Below are positions 51,461 to 60,643 of a stretch of 64,000 nt of DNA, one piece after another. Under the pieces are notes generated by a model, which was not told the origin of the DNA, made no database searches, and was given only the letters and a program-made list of their open reading frames with translations. The stretch is from positions 44,902-108,901 of the forward strand of contig NZ_MOBJ01000013.1 of assembly GCF_003732225.1 (NCBI RefSeq), given 5' to 3'. The DNA comes from Pseudomonas brassicacearum. GTDB lineage: Bacteria > Pseudomonadota > Gammaproteobacteria > Pseudomonadales > Pseudomonadaceae. The translations under genes were made by a program, and so were the position numbers. Every line of letters begins with the position of its first letter. Position 1 is the first letter of the stretch.

Positions 51461-52123
51461 ATGCTCAATGCTTTGCTCTTCGACCTCGACGGCACCCTGA
51501 CCGACACCGATGCGCTCCATCTGCTGGCGCTGCAACAGCTGTTGCTGGAGGAGGATGGCCGGGTCTTCAGCAAAGCCGAGTTCGAAGCGCATGTGAGTGG
51601 CCAGGCCAACGCCAACATGTGCCGCTACCTGTTCCCGGACCGCTCGGTGGCCGAGCGCGAAGCGTTCGCCGAACGCAAGGAAGTGCGCTTCCGTGAACTG
51701 TCGCCACAACTGACACCGATTGCCGGGCTGCTGCGTTTACTGGATTTCGCCAAGGCTCAAGACATCGGCATCGCCGTGGTGACCAACGCGCCACGGGCCA
51801 ACGCCGATCACATGCTTGAAGCTCTGGGCCTGCGTGAGCGTTTCGAACATATCGTGGTCGCCGAGGAACTGCCCCGCGCCAAACCCGATCCCCTGCCCTA
51901 CCTCACCGGCCTCGAACGTTTGCACGCCAGCGCCGGGGTGACCCTGGCGTTCGAAGACTCGATCCCCGGCCTGACGGCGGCGGTGAAGGCCGGGATTTTC
52001 ACCGTGGGCCTGGTGACCAGCCAACGCCGCGAGACACTACTGGCCGCCGGTGCGCATCTGGTGATCGAGGACTTTGACGATCCGCAGCTGTGGGCCGTGA
52101 TCGACCGCATGGTGAGCCGTTAA
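51461..52123 (+). CDS. HAD-superfamily hydrolase (phosphatase/phosphoglucomutase-like)
   Basis: Protein of 220 residues from the ATG at 51461 (GGGA upstream; an earlier in-frame ATG at 51416 adds 15 residues). HAD motifs: I FDLDGTLTDTD, II VVTNAPRANAD, III with Lys in RAKPDPLPYL, IV FEDSIPGLTAA. It dephosphorylates a small metabolite in the cytosol. It lies between the divergent qhpA promoter and the aldehyde dehydrogenase gene, but a link to amine catabolism is only positional. Confidence 0.9.
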   Translation: MLNALLFDLDGTLTDTDALHLLALQQLLLEEDGRVFSKAEFEAHVSGQANANMCRYLFPDRSVAEREAFAERKEVRFRELSPQLTPIAGLLRLLDFAKAQDIGIAVVTNAPRANADHMLEALGLRERFEHIVVAEELPRAKPDPLPYLTGLERLHASAGVTLAFEDSIPGLTAAVKAGIFTVGLVTSQRRETLLAAGAHLVIEDFDDPQLWAVIDRMVSR

Positions 52124-52144
52124 TGGTTATAGATGTCTCATCCG

Positions 52145-52161
52145 CGTCTCAGTTTGCGACA
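52145..52161 (+). promoter_or_regulatory. 17-bp motif upstream of the aldehyde dehydrogenase, candidate activator site
   Basis: CGTCTCAGTTTGCGACA, matching 14 of 17 with the motif upstream of qhpA; 65 bp upstream of the sigma-54 -24 element, a normal enhancer distance. A second GTCTCA lies just upstream. Confidence 0.45.
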
Positions 52162-52226
52162 ACGCCGCGCACTCCTGTCAGCTGCTTTTGGCACTGCCCC
52201 CCGCTAAATACAGCCCTTCGGCAAAC

Positions 52227-52242
52227 TGGCACAACCGTTGCG
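52227..52242 (+). promoter_or_regulatory. Sigma-54 (-24/-12) promoter of the aldehyde dehydrogenase gene
   Basis: TGGCAC-AACCG-TTGCG fits the RpoN consensus with GG and GC at exact -24/-12 spacing, 37 bp before the start codon at 52279. Confidence 0.75.
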
Positions 52243-52278
52243 AAAGACCTCGTCACACGAACAAGACGAGGTTCCACC

Positions 52279-53769
52279 ATGCCGCTTCCTTATCTGCTTC
52301 CTGCCGTTTCGGCTTTCATCCAACGCGCGCCGCGCATGCTGATCGGCGCCGACTGGGTCGAGGCCGCCGACGGCCAGACCATGCCTTTGCACAACCCGGC
52401 GACCGGCGAAGTGCTGTGCGTTGTACCGAAGGCTACGCCGGACGACGTGGATCGCGCCGTACTCGCTGCGCGTCACGCGTTCGATGATTCAGCCTGGACC
52501 CGCACCCGACCTCGGGAGCGGCAAAACCTGTTGTGGAAACTCGCTGACCTGATGGAGCGCGACGCCGAATTGCTCGCGCAACTGGAATGCCTGAACAACG
52601 GTAAAAGTGCCGCCGTGGCGCAGGTCATGGACGTGCAGTTGTCCATAGACTTCCTGCGCTACATGGCTGGCTGGGCGACCAAGATCGAAGGCTCCAGCGT
52701 CGAAGTCTCGCTGCCGTTAATGCCGGATGATCAGTTCCACAGCTTTATCCGTCGTGAAGCAGTGGGTGTGGTCGGCGCCATCGTTGCCTGGAACTTCCCG
52801 CTGCTGCTGGCCTGCTGGAAACTCGGCCCGGCCCTGGCCACCGGTTGCACCGTGGTGCTGAAACCGGCGGATGAAACGCCGCTGACCGCGCTGAAACTCG
52901 CCGAGTTAGTACTGGAAGCCGGCTACCCGAGCGGGGTGTTCAACGTGGTCACCGGCACTGGCATCACCGCAGGTTCGGCGCTGACCCACAACCCGTTGGT
53001 GGACAAACTGACCTTCACCGGCTCCACTGCCGTCGGCAAGCAGATCGGCAAGATCGCCATGGATTCCATGACCCGGGTCACCCTGGAGCTGGGCGGCAAA
53101 TCGCCGACCATCGTCATGGCCGACGCCAACCTCGGCAGTGCCGCCGCCGGAGCGGCCAGCGCGATCTTCTTCAACCAGGGTCAGGTCTGCTGCGCAGGTT
53201 CGCGGCTCTATGTGCAGCGCAAGCATTTCGACAATGTGGTGGCCGACATAGCCGGTATTGCCAACGCCATGAAGCTGGGTAACGGCCTGGACCCGAGCGT
53301 TGAAATGGGCCCGCTGATCTCGGCGCGCCAGCAGGAGCGGGTCTACAACTACATCGAAATGGGCCGTGAAAGCGGCGCGACCATCGCCTGTGGTGGCGAG
53401 CAATTCGGCCCTGGGTTCTTCGTTAAACCGACAGTGATTGTCGACGTCGATCAAAAGCATTCGCTGGTTCAGGAAGAGATCTTCGGCCCGGTGCTGGTAG
53501 CGATTCCGTTCGATGACGAAGCCGATGCATTGCGCATGGCCAATGACAGTCCGTATGGTTTGGGCGCGAGCATCTGGTCCAACGACCTGGCGGCCGTGCA
53601 CCGGATGATTCCACGGATCAAGTCCGGTTCGGTCTGGGTCAACTGCCACAGCGCCCTCGACCCGGCATTGCCGTTTGGTGGTTACAAGATGTCCGGCGTG
53701 GGCCGGGAGATGGGGTATGCAGCGATCGAGCATTACACCGAGTTAAAGTCGGTGTTGATCAAACTGTAA
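52279..53769 (+). CDS. NAD-dependent aldehyde dehydrogenase (phenylacetaldehyde dehydrogenase-like)
   Basis: Protein of 496 residues from the ATG at 52279 (GAGGTTCCACC upstream). Aldehyde dehydrogenase residues: Asn in AWNFPLL, general-base Glu in TLELGGKSP and nucleophile Cys in NQGQVCCAGSR. Placed within the amine dehydrogenase locus and behind a sigma-54 promoter, it most likely oxidises the aldehyde produced from a primary amine (for example phenylethylamine or butylamine) in the cytosol. Exact aldehyde unknown. Confidence 0.93.
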   Translation: MPLPYLLPAVSAFIQRAPRMLIGADWVEAADGQTMPLHNPATGEVLCVVPKATPDDVDRAVLAARHAFDDSAWTRTRPRERQNLLWKLADLMERDAELLAQLECLNNGKSAAVAQVMDVQLSIDFLRYMAGWATKIEGSSVEVSLPLMPDDQFHSFIRREAVGVVGAIVAWNFPLLLACWKLGPALATGCTVVLKPADETPLTALKLAELVLEAGYPSGVFNVVTGTGITAGSALTHNPLVDKLTFTGSTAVGKQIGKIAMDSMTRVTLELGGKSPTIVMADANLGSAAAGAASAIFFNQGQVCCAGSRLYVQRKHFDNVVADIAGIANAMKLGNGLDPSVEMGPLISARQQERVYNYIEMGRESGATIACGGEQFGPGFFVKPTVIVDVDQKHSLVQEEIFGPVLVAIPFDDEADALRMANDSPYGLGASIWSNDLAAVHRMIPRIKSGSVWVNCHSALDPALPFGGYKMSGVGREMGYAAIEHYTELKSVLIKL

Positions 53770-53787
53770 TCATTGGTGCTCTCCAGA

Positions 53788-53871
53788 CCGTCATCGCGAG
53801 CAAGCTCGCTCCCACATTGGATCTCTAGCGTTCACCAGATCCCTGTGGGAGCGAGCTTGCTCGCGATGGCG
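53788..53871. repeat. REPIN
   Basis: Inverted REP pair between the aldehyde dehydrogenase gene and the convergent qhpG gene. Confidence 0.95.
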
Positions 53872-53892
53872 CCAGACCGGTCACCTCAACTG

Positions 53893-55188
53893 TCAGGGTT
53901 GAAACCCCTGCCCCAGCAACCAACTGCGCACCACTCGCCCCTGATCCACCGTCAAACCTGCCAGCGCTTGCTCGGCGGGTTCGGTTTGCAGGCGACGCAG
54001 CAACGGCGCCAGCTCCACCCCTTGCACGTGCCAGATCCCCAATGGCTGATCCGCCGTGATCACCACTTCGGCCTCGTCGACAAATCCATCGCGCAGTACC
54101 GGTGCGCGTTCAATTCTCAGAGACGCAAAATCTGCGGGTGCATGAGCAAGCTCCGTATCCGGCCATTGTCGACGCGCCCGCCAGAACGGTTGCTCCGGCC
54201 AGCGCAGTTCATCGGCATAAAAATCCCGGCCAATGCGCGCAAACCGCAAAAACAGCTGCTCGACCCGTTGTTGATGAAAACGCTGAGCCAATGCCGCCCG
54301 CTCAGGTTTACGCAACAAGGTGTTGATCACCACCGGCGCCTGCAACGCTGAAGACAACGACTGAAAGATGCCGTTGCCCGACAGCGGATCAACCGCCATA
54401 GCCGCATCGCCAACCCGAATCCAGTTATCGCCGCACACCTGTGGATTGAGAATCGCCGTGCTGCTGCGGGCATGCAGTTGCAGATCGGTTTCAGGCCGCC
54501 CCCCGAAAAAATCGGCGGCCAACGGCGAGCCCTGACGGCGCTGGCGACAGTAGTCTAGCAACTGCGCTTTGCCCGGCAACCCGGCGCTGGCCACGTCCAC
54601 GGTCAACTGCCAATAACATTGACCATCGGCCCGTCGCGCCATCCAGGCCCAACCGTCCTGCAGACTTTCCACAGCGCTGGCGGTGCTGCCGGGCGCGCCC
54701 TGCCAACGGTTGAGCAGGCTGACCGTCTCCGGTCCGCGCGGTCCTTTGCCAAGCGCTGGCGCCTGACGACCGCGAGCCTCCACCAGAAACCCGCTGAACA
54801 ACTCACCATGACCTTCGACCTCAACCCGATGGCCTGACGCCTGGGAGTGGACGGCCAGCACCCGGCCTTCAATCAGCTCGACGCCGGCCAGGCGCAAGTC
54901 CTCACGCAGGCCTCGATCAAAGCTCGGCCGATCCAGCAGAAACTCGATGTTTTGCGCATGCTGCTGACCGTTCCACGACACCTGCCGCTGCGACGGCAAC
55001 GCGGCCTCCGCCAGTGCCTGATTCAAACCGGCGCTACGCAGGGCTTCGAGCACCCGTTGCGAGACGCCTTCGAGCGCCGCGAAACGCCGCCAATCGCTGA
55101 TCAGCGTTACCGCATAACCCATCCGACGCAGCCCCAGCGCCACTGCCGCACCCGCAGGCCCGGCACCGAGAATCAGGATCGCGCTCAT
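53893..55188 (-). CDS. qhpG: FAD-dependent monooxygenase for CTQ biogenesis
   Basis: Protein of 431 residues. FAD-binding dinucleotide motif LILGAGPAGAAVALG at the N-terminus and the second FAD motif IRVGDAAMAVDPLSGNG. QhpG hydroxylates the gamma-subunit tryptophan during cysteine tryptophylquinone formation. Its start overlaps the qhpE stop by four bases (ATGA), making it the last gene of a tight four-gene operon with the activator, qhpF and qhpE. Confidence 0.9.
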   Translation of the reverse strand: MSAILILGAGPAGAAVALGLRRMGYAVTLISDWRRFAALEGVSQRVLEALRSAGLNQALAEAALPSQRQVSWNGQQHAQNIEFLLDRPSFDRGLREDLRLAGVELIEGRVLAVHSQASGHRVEVEGHGELFSGFLVEARGRQAPALGKGPRGPETVSLLNRWQGAPGSTASAVESLQDGWAWMARRADGQCYWQLTVDVASAGLPGKAQLLDYCRQRRQGSPLAADFFGGRPETDLQLHARSSTAILNPQVCGDNWIRVGDAAMAVDPLSGNGIFQSLSSALQAPVVINTLLRKPERAALAQRFHQQRVEQLFLRFARIGRDFYADELRWPEQPFWRARRQWPDTELAHAPADFASLRIERAPVLRDGFVDEAEVVITADQPLGIWHVQGVELAPLLRRLQTEPAEQALAGLTVDQGRVVRSWLLGQGFQP

Positions 55189-55862
55189 GTCCAGACTCGC
55201 CGCTCGGGGCCACGATAACGGGCGTTATCGCGCAGCCATTCGAGAATCTGTGGATTGCTCGCGTCAAGGTGTCCGGCGAGGAAATTGGCGATATGCCCGG
55301 TCAACGCCGCGCAACCGAGACTGGCGCCGGATTGCCCTGGATAGGTGCCTTGAACGCAGGCGGCAAAGTCGGCCTGCTGACTGTTCAACCACGACCATTC
55401 GTGTTCGCCGCAACGTGCATCGCCGGTCACCCGCAACACCTGTGGGTAACTCGCGGGGTACACGCCCTCGCCTTGCGCCGGGCTCGACGCGCACAACAAA
55501 ACACCACGGGCCAATGCTGCCGAACAGGCTTCACGCAGCAGGCTGCGGTCCTGGCGCAAACCCAGGCTGAGGTTGATTACCCGCACGTCCTGCGCCACCA
55601 GCCAATCGATCGCCGTGGCGATTTGCAAGGCACTGGTCACCCCACGCTGGTCGAATACTTGCGCCACACAAAAACGCGCCGAGGCAGCACGTCGGCTGAT
55701 CGCCTCGACGACCGCGCTGCCGTGGCCCAGAGGGTCGTCACGCAGTTGGTCTTCGGCGAGCCCATCCTCGACCAGATAAAACCTTCGCCCGACGCTCACC
55801 TGCCCGCGTTGCGCCACGGAATGCCCACTGTCGACCACGCCAATCCGTAGCTCAGGCTTCAT
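55185..55862 (-). CDS. qhpE: Subtilisin-like serine protease that removes the gamma-subunit leader
   Basis: Protein of 225 residues, short for a subtilase. Catalytic triad Asp11 (GVVDSGHS), His47 (PLGHGSAVVE) and Ser181 (SGASLGCAAL, matching the GTS.AAP site). No signal peptide, so it acts in the cytosol. QhpE cleaves the leader of the cross-linked gamma subunit. It overlaps qhpF by 11 bp and qhpG by four. Confidence 0.92.
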   Translation of the reverse strand: MKPELRIGVVDSGHSVAQRGQVSVGRRFYLVEDGLAEDQLRDDPLGHGSAVVEAISRRAASARFCVAQVFDQRGVTSALQIATAIDWLVAQDVRVINLSLGLRQDRSLLREACSAALARGVLLCASSPAQGEGVYPASYPQVLRVTGDARCGEHEWSWLNSQQADFAACVQGTYPGQSGASLGCAALTGHIANFLAGHLDASNPQILEWLRDNARYRGPERRVWT

Positions 55863-57570
55863 GCAGCACCTGCACAGGCGTCAGCACGCCGTCGAATAAT
55901 TCAAAGCGCAAATCGGCATCGGCCAGGGTTGAGGGGCGATGGCTGATCAGGATCCGCGTGCGCCCGGTAAACAGTCGGTCGATGGCCTCGATGACTTCCC
56001 GCTCTGTGGCCTCGTCGACTGCCGAGGTAGCTTCATCGAGCACCAGAATCAGCGGATCCTGCAACAGCGCACGGGCGATAGCGATCCGCTGTTTCTGCCC
56101 GCCGGACAACTGCTGACCACGCTCGCCCAAAGGACTGTCGAGGCCTTCGGGCAGGGACGCGATCAAGCTGTCGAGTTGCGCCAACCGCGCCACTTCGACC
56201 ACCGCCTCACGGCTGGCATCCGGCACCGCATACGCGAGATTATCCGCCAGACTGCCGCGAAACAGCACGATGTCCTGGCTGACGACGGCAATCCGCCGAC
56301 GCAACTCGAACAGCTCCAGTTCACGCAGATCGATGCCGTCCAGCAGCACCCGGCCGGACTGCGGGTCGTGGTGCCGTTGCAGCAGGTCGATCAGTGTCGA
56401 CTTGCCAACCCCGGAGCCGCCGCTCAGGGCAACTTTCAAACCGTAAGGAATACGCGCCTCGATCCCGCGCAAGGTCACCGGGCGGCCAGGATGGCTAAAA
56501 TGCACCGCCTCGAAACACAGTTCGCCAGAGCTCGGCATTGGCTGCGGCGTTACCGGCGTGACGACGCTCGGCTGTTCACCGCGCAGCTCCATGACCCGAC
56601 CGAGGCTGACGGTCATCCGTTGAATCGCCACATACAACCCGAGCAAGCTCTGCACCGGCCCGACCGCCATCCCCAGATAGGTCGAAAACGCGATCAACGC
56701 GCCGAGCTGCCAAGTACCCTGCACCACCCAGTAACCACCAATCAAAAACGCACAGGCCCGCGACAAAGAGGTCAGCGTGCCAGGCACTGCTTGGGTGAAA
56801 AATTCGGTGACTTGCAGGCGCAGCAACTGGCTCATGTAGCCCTGCCCCAATGTTTCGAGACGCCGCGCTTCGCGTTGCTGCTGGCCGGCGGACTGGATGA
56901 ATTTCATCACCGGCAGGGTTTCGACCATGAACGAGGACATGTCCGCCGAGCGCTCTCGCAATTGCCGCACATCACGCTCGACCTTGCGCCGCATCCAGCG
57001 CAGCCAGAGCACGTCCAGCGGAATCAACACCAACGCCAGCAGCGAGAGTTTCCATGACAGGGTCAGCAACATCGCCACCGCGCAGACCAGACCGATGACA
57101 CTGGAAACGGCCGAGAACAGCGAGTCGACGGCAAACCGCTGGATCTCCGCGACGTCTCCGTCGAGGCGCGACATCAGGTCGCCGATCCGCCGTTGCCCGT
57201 AGAAGCCTGGCGACAAGGTCTGCAAGTGTCGATAAAGGTCATCGCGCAGGGCAAACAGAATGCGCCCCGACAACCGCGTGTGCAGGTAGCGATTGATCCC
57301 CGATAACGCGGTACCGAGCAGTCCGGCGACAATCATCAACCCGGCGATCAGCACCAGCATGGAAAAGTTGTGCGCCAACAGTCCATCGTCGATCAGCAAC
57401 TTGGTCAGCCAGGGCTGCACCAGCACCAGTAACGAGGCGCACACCGACAACCCGAGCAGCCCGGTTATCGCCAGCCGATGCGGGCGCACGAAGCCGTAGA
57501 GCCACGCAAGCGCGGCATCCAGTGCCTGGGGGTTGTGGCTGTCGACCAGCCTGACGATCAAGCGACGCAT
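55852..57570 (-). CDS. qhpF: ABC transporter (fused membrane and ATPase) exporting the matured gamma subunit
   Basis: Protein of 572 residues from the ATG at 57570, which overlaps the regulator stop by one base (TGATG). Six transmembrane helices (about 30-310) are followed by an ATPase with Walker A SGGSGVGKST, signature LSGGQKQRIAIARAL and Walker B LILVLDEATS. It is a homodimeric type I exporter in the qhp context, proposed to move the gamma subunit into the periplasm. Confidence 0.92.
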   Translation of the reverse strand: MRRLIVRLVDSHNPQALDAALAWLYGFVRPHRLAITGLLGLSVCASLLVLVQPWLTKLLIDDGLLAHNFSMLVLIAGLMIVAGLLGTALSGINRYLHTRLSGRILFALRDDLYRHLQTLSPGFYGQRRIGDLMSRLDGDVAEIQRFAVDSLFSAVSSVIGLVCAVAMLLTLSWKLSLLALVLIPLDVLWLRWMRRKVERDVRQLRERSADMSSFMVETLPVMKFIQSAGQQQREARRLETLGQGYMSQLLRLQVTEFFTQAVPGTLTSLSRACAFLIGGYWVVQGTWQLGALIAFSTYLGMAVGPVQSLLGLYVAIQRMTVSLGRVMELRGEQPSVVTPVTPQPMPSSGELCFEAVHFSHPGRPVTLRGIEARIPYGLKVALSGGSGVGKSTLIDLLQRHHDPQSGRVLLDGIDLRELELFELRRRIAVVSQDIVLFRGSLADNLAYAVPDASREAVVEVARLAQLDSLIASLPEGLDSPLGERGQQLSGGQKQRIAIARALLQDPLILVLDEATSAVDEATEREVIEAIDRLFTGRTRILISHRPSTLADADLRFELFDGVLTPVQVLHEA

Positions 57571-59474
57571 CAATTGCGCAACTGTTTGAGCTTGCGATAC
57601 AGCGTCGCTCGGCTGATGCCTAGCGCATCGGCGGTGGCCGAAACATTGCCATGATGACTGTCGAGGGACTGTCGAATCAGCTCCAGCTCGTTCTCGCGAA
57701 TACTGCCGGAGGACGAACGTTCGCTGGCATTCAGCTCATCGAGCATGCTGTCAGGCAGATGATCCAGGCTGAGCACGCTTTCACCGGGCTCGCGCATCGC
57801 CAGCGCGGTACGCAGCACCATCTCCAACTGGCGGATGTTGCCCGGCCAGTGGTAACCGGCGAGCAGATTGCTCAGGTCCTCTTTCAGCTTGACCGTCGGG
57901 GCGTCGAGTTTGCCAAGCAAGCGCTTCACCAGCTCACTGAAATCATCGCGCTCGCGCAAGGCCGGCAGCATCACGCTGATGCCGTTGACCCGGTAGAACA
58001 GATCTTCGCGAAAGTGTTTGTCCTCGACCAGACGCTTGAGGTCGCGGTGAGTCGCGCAGATCAGCGCGACGTCGATGTCTTGCTCTTCACCGGCGCCCAG
58101 CGGCGCGACCTTGCGGTCCTGCAACACCCGCAACAGGCGCGCTTGCAACGCCAGCGGCATGTCGCCGATTTCATCGAGGAACAACGTGCCGCCATGGGCC
58201 TGTTGCAATCGACCGATCATCCCGCCCCGCCGTGAACCGGTGAACGCGCCTTCACGGTAGCCGAACAGTTCCGACTCGATCAGGCCTTCGGGGATCGCTG
58301 CACAATTGACCGCGACGAAGGGTTTGTCGCAGCGGCTGCCGGCCATGTGCAATGCCCGGGCGATGACTTCCTTGCCAGTGCCGGTTTCCCCCAGCAGCAA
58401 CACCGGCAACTCATTGGCCAGGCCTTGCCGGGCCATGCGCAATGCACGCGCATACCGCGCATTGCTACCGGCCAGGGATTCGAGATCGGGTTGGGATTTG
58501 GTGCTTTTGGCAACACTGCGCGGCGTGCTGCTGACGTTAATCGAGCGCCGTGGCGCCCGCAGGGTTTTGTAGAAAAATTCGCCCTTGGCGGTTTGCAGAC
58601 TGCCGATCCCGTCTAGTTGCAGACGCGCCAGCAATTGCAAGCCATCAACCCCGAGAAACTCTTCGCAACGACGACCGACCAAGGCTGAGCGCTCGGCATT
58701 GAGCAACTGGCAGGCTTGAGCACTGACGGCCAGAATCTGCCCGCCGAGGCTTACCGCCAACAGCCCTTGCCAAGGCGATTCGAGGTACTGTCGACGGCTG
58801 TGGAAGGCCAGCACGATCTGCTCGGGGAAACTTGCATTGAACACCCGGCTTTCAATCTGACTGACCGCCATCGCCAGCAACGAGGTGCTGTCATGCACCC
58901 GACCCAACGGGCCTTCGCGGGTCAGGTCGAGTACGCCAAGGATGTCGCCCTGAGGGCAATGAATCGGCACCGAAGTGCAGGAAAAATCGCTGAGACGATC
59001 GAGGTAGTGTTCGCCGCAGTCGATCAGTGTTGGCCGGGCTTCCACCAGCGCAGTGCCGAGGGCGTTGGTGCCGCGTACAGCTTCGCTCCAGCAGGCGCCC
59101 AGGGTGATGTCTTGCAGGCCAGTGCCCTTGAGTCGGTCGGCGCGGCCTTCAACCGCGAGAATGGTCGCGTCGGAATTGGCGAGGATGATCAGCCCTTCCT
59201 TGCCCTGACGCGCGGCCAGGTAATCGATGGCCGGCATCGCGGCGTCGATCAGCAAGCGATTGCTCGCCAGCAACACCTCGAGGCTCGCGCTCGATTCCAG
59301 CGCCAGCTCATGCTTGCCATTGAAGTGCACGCCATGGCTCAAGCTGCGCCGCCATGAGGCATCGATTTCAGCGCGCAACACCCCGCTGGGGACTTCGCCT
59401 TCAAGGTGAAGTTTCTCCCGGGCCAGCCGGGCTTCATGTTGCAGCTCTGGAGTTATTGTTTTTATAAGAGTCAT
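57570..59474 (-). CDS. AcoR-like sigma-54-dependent activator at the head of the qhp maturation operon
   Basis: Protein of 634 residues from the ATG at 59474 (CCGGAGCGCTTG upstream). GAF-type sensory domain (about 70-205), PAS-like segment (about 230-300), AAA+ domain with GETGTGKE, the sigma-54 contact GAFTG (REGAFTGSRRG), LFLDEIGDMP, and a C-terminal Fis-type helix-turn-helix (VSATADALGISRATLYRKL). It is co-transcribed with qhpF-E-G, and the aldehyde dehydrogenase gene has a sigma-54 promoter, so it probably activates the amine pathway in response to the amine or aldehyde. Known qhp loci in Paracoccus use an AraC-type QhpR instead. Confidence 0.93.
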   Translation of the reverse strand: MTLIKTITPELQHEARLAREKLHLEGEVPSGVLRAEIDASWRRSLSHGVHFNGKHELALESSASLEVLLASNRLLIDAAMPAIDYLAARQGKEGLIILANSDATILAVEGRADRLKGTGLQDITLGACWSEAVRGTNALGTALVEARPTLIDCGEHYLDRLSDFSCTSVPIHCPQGDILGVLDLTREGPLGRVHDSTSLLAMAVSQIESRVFNASFPEQIVLAFHSRRQYLESPWQGLLAVSLGGQILAVSAQACQLLNAERSALVGRRCEEFLGVDGLQLLARLQLDGIGSLQTAKGEFFYKTLRAPRRSINVSSTPRSVAKSTKSQPDLESLAGSNARYARALRMARQGLANELPVLLLGETGTGKEVIARALHMAGSRCDKPFVAVNCAAIPEGLIESELFGYREGAFTGSRRGGMIGRLQQAHGGTLFLDEIGDMPLALQARLLRVLQDRKVAPLGAGEEQDIDVALICATHRDLKRLVEDKHFREDLFYRVNGISVMLPALRERDDFSELVKRLLGKLDAPTVKLKEDLSNLLAGYHWPGNIRQLEMVLRTALAMREPGESVLSLDHLPDSMLDELNASERSSSGSIRENELELIRQSLDSHHGNVSATADALGISRATLYRKLKQLRN

Positions 59475-59713
59475 CAAGCGCTCCGGATCGGTCCGCCCAG
59501 TCTCTGGCCGGGTCACTTCCAGACATGCGACGAAGCACGCATGCCATGGGGAAATATCTACCCGGTTCAGATGGCAGTAAAGGGAAGTTTGCCCGATACC
59601 TCGGACGGCCCTTCCCTCAAGCAAAACCTGCGCCATGGGAAATCGGCGCCAGCGCTTATCTTTACGTTAACGTCAAAGGACTGGCAAGTGCCACAGAGCG
59701 CCTGACTCGGTGT

Positions 59714-60469
59714 TCATGAGCAATAGGACTCGCGTTGTGACTCGATCAGGGTCAATGCCGCAGACCAGGCCAGGTCGATGATGTTCTCGGCATCGTCCTG
59801 CTCGAACTGTTCAGCCGTGTGGGTGCAAACCGCTGACGATGGGAAGTTCAGCTCACAGCCGCCCGCAAGCGCCTGGACCTGTGCCTGACAGGCGCGCTCC
59901 AGGAAGTAAATTTCCTGGAACGCGTGGGCCACGCTGGCGCCGCCCACCAACAGCCCGTGATTACGCAGAATCATCGCCTTGTGCGGCCCCAGATCGGCAA
60001 TCAACCGCTGACGCTCGTCCAACGACAAGGCGATACCTTCATAGGTGTGATAGGCCAGCTTGCCGTAGAACTTCAGTGCGTGCTGAGTGATCGGCAGCAG
60101 GCCTTGCTTCTGCGCAGCCACCGCCATGCCCGCCGCCGTGTGCGTGTGAATCACACAGTTCAGATCGGCGCGCGCCATGTGGATGGCCGAATGGATTACG
60201 AAGCCCGCGGTGTTGACTCGATGATCCGCGTAAGCCGGGTCGACAATTCGGCCCTGCGGGTCGATGCGCACCAGATCCGAGGCGCGCATGCGATCAAAGA
60301 TCACCCCGTAACGGTTGATCAGGAAGTGATGCTCGGGACCCGGAATCCGCAACGTGATGTGGGTGTCGATCAGGTCAGTCATGCGGAAATGCGCGACCAG
60401 CCGATACAGGGCTGCCAACTCGCACCGGGCCTGCCATTCAACAGCGTTCATCTCTTCAGGCTTACTCAC
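59714..60469 (-). CDS. Class II aldolase/adducin-family protein
   Basis: Protein of 251 residues; GTG 60469 has GAGGTGG upstream, and an in-frame ATG lies six codons in. Class II aldolase fold with the zinc-binding VIHTHTAAGMAVAA and a His in ILRNHGLLVGG. Family includes fuculose- and rhamnulose-phosphate aldolases and decarboxylases; with no sugar genes near, the substrate is unclear. Divergent from a LysR gene that probably regulates it. The 59475-59713 gap holds a TGGCA-AG-TGCCA palindrome (59682-59693) and the activator promoter. Confidence 0.9.
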   Translation of the reverse strand: MSKPEEMNAVEWQARCELAALYRLVAHFRMTDLIDTHITLRIPGPEHHFLINRYGVIFDRMRASDLVRIDPQGRIVDPAYADHRVNTAGFVIHSAIHMARADLNCVIHTHTAAGMAVAAQKQGLLPITQHALKFYGKLAYHTYEGIALSLDERQRLIADLGPHKAMILRNHGLLVGGASVAHAFQEIYFLERACQAQVQALAGGCELNFPSSAVCTHTAEQFEQDDAENIIDLAWSAALTLIESQRESYCS

Positions 60470-60643
60470 AAATCCACCTCTTCTTGTACGTGATGGCGAC
60501 CGGGCGTTCCTTGGGTGAGCGAAGCGCAGACGCCGATTATCGACAGCACGGTGTGCTTGTGGGCTTTATCGCGGCCGGGCTAGGATTAGTCAATTTTCAA
60601 ATTCTTAACTTTGCTATTAGTAATGCTAATAGATGGAGTTTCT

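Noticed and set aside
59682..59693. TGGCA-AG-TGCCA palindrome as sigma-54 promoter of the qhp activator
   Set aside because: The minus-strand TGGCAC there has no TTGC at -12 spacing, so it does not fit an RpoN promoter; it may only be a short inverted repeat.
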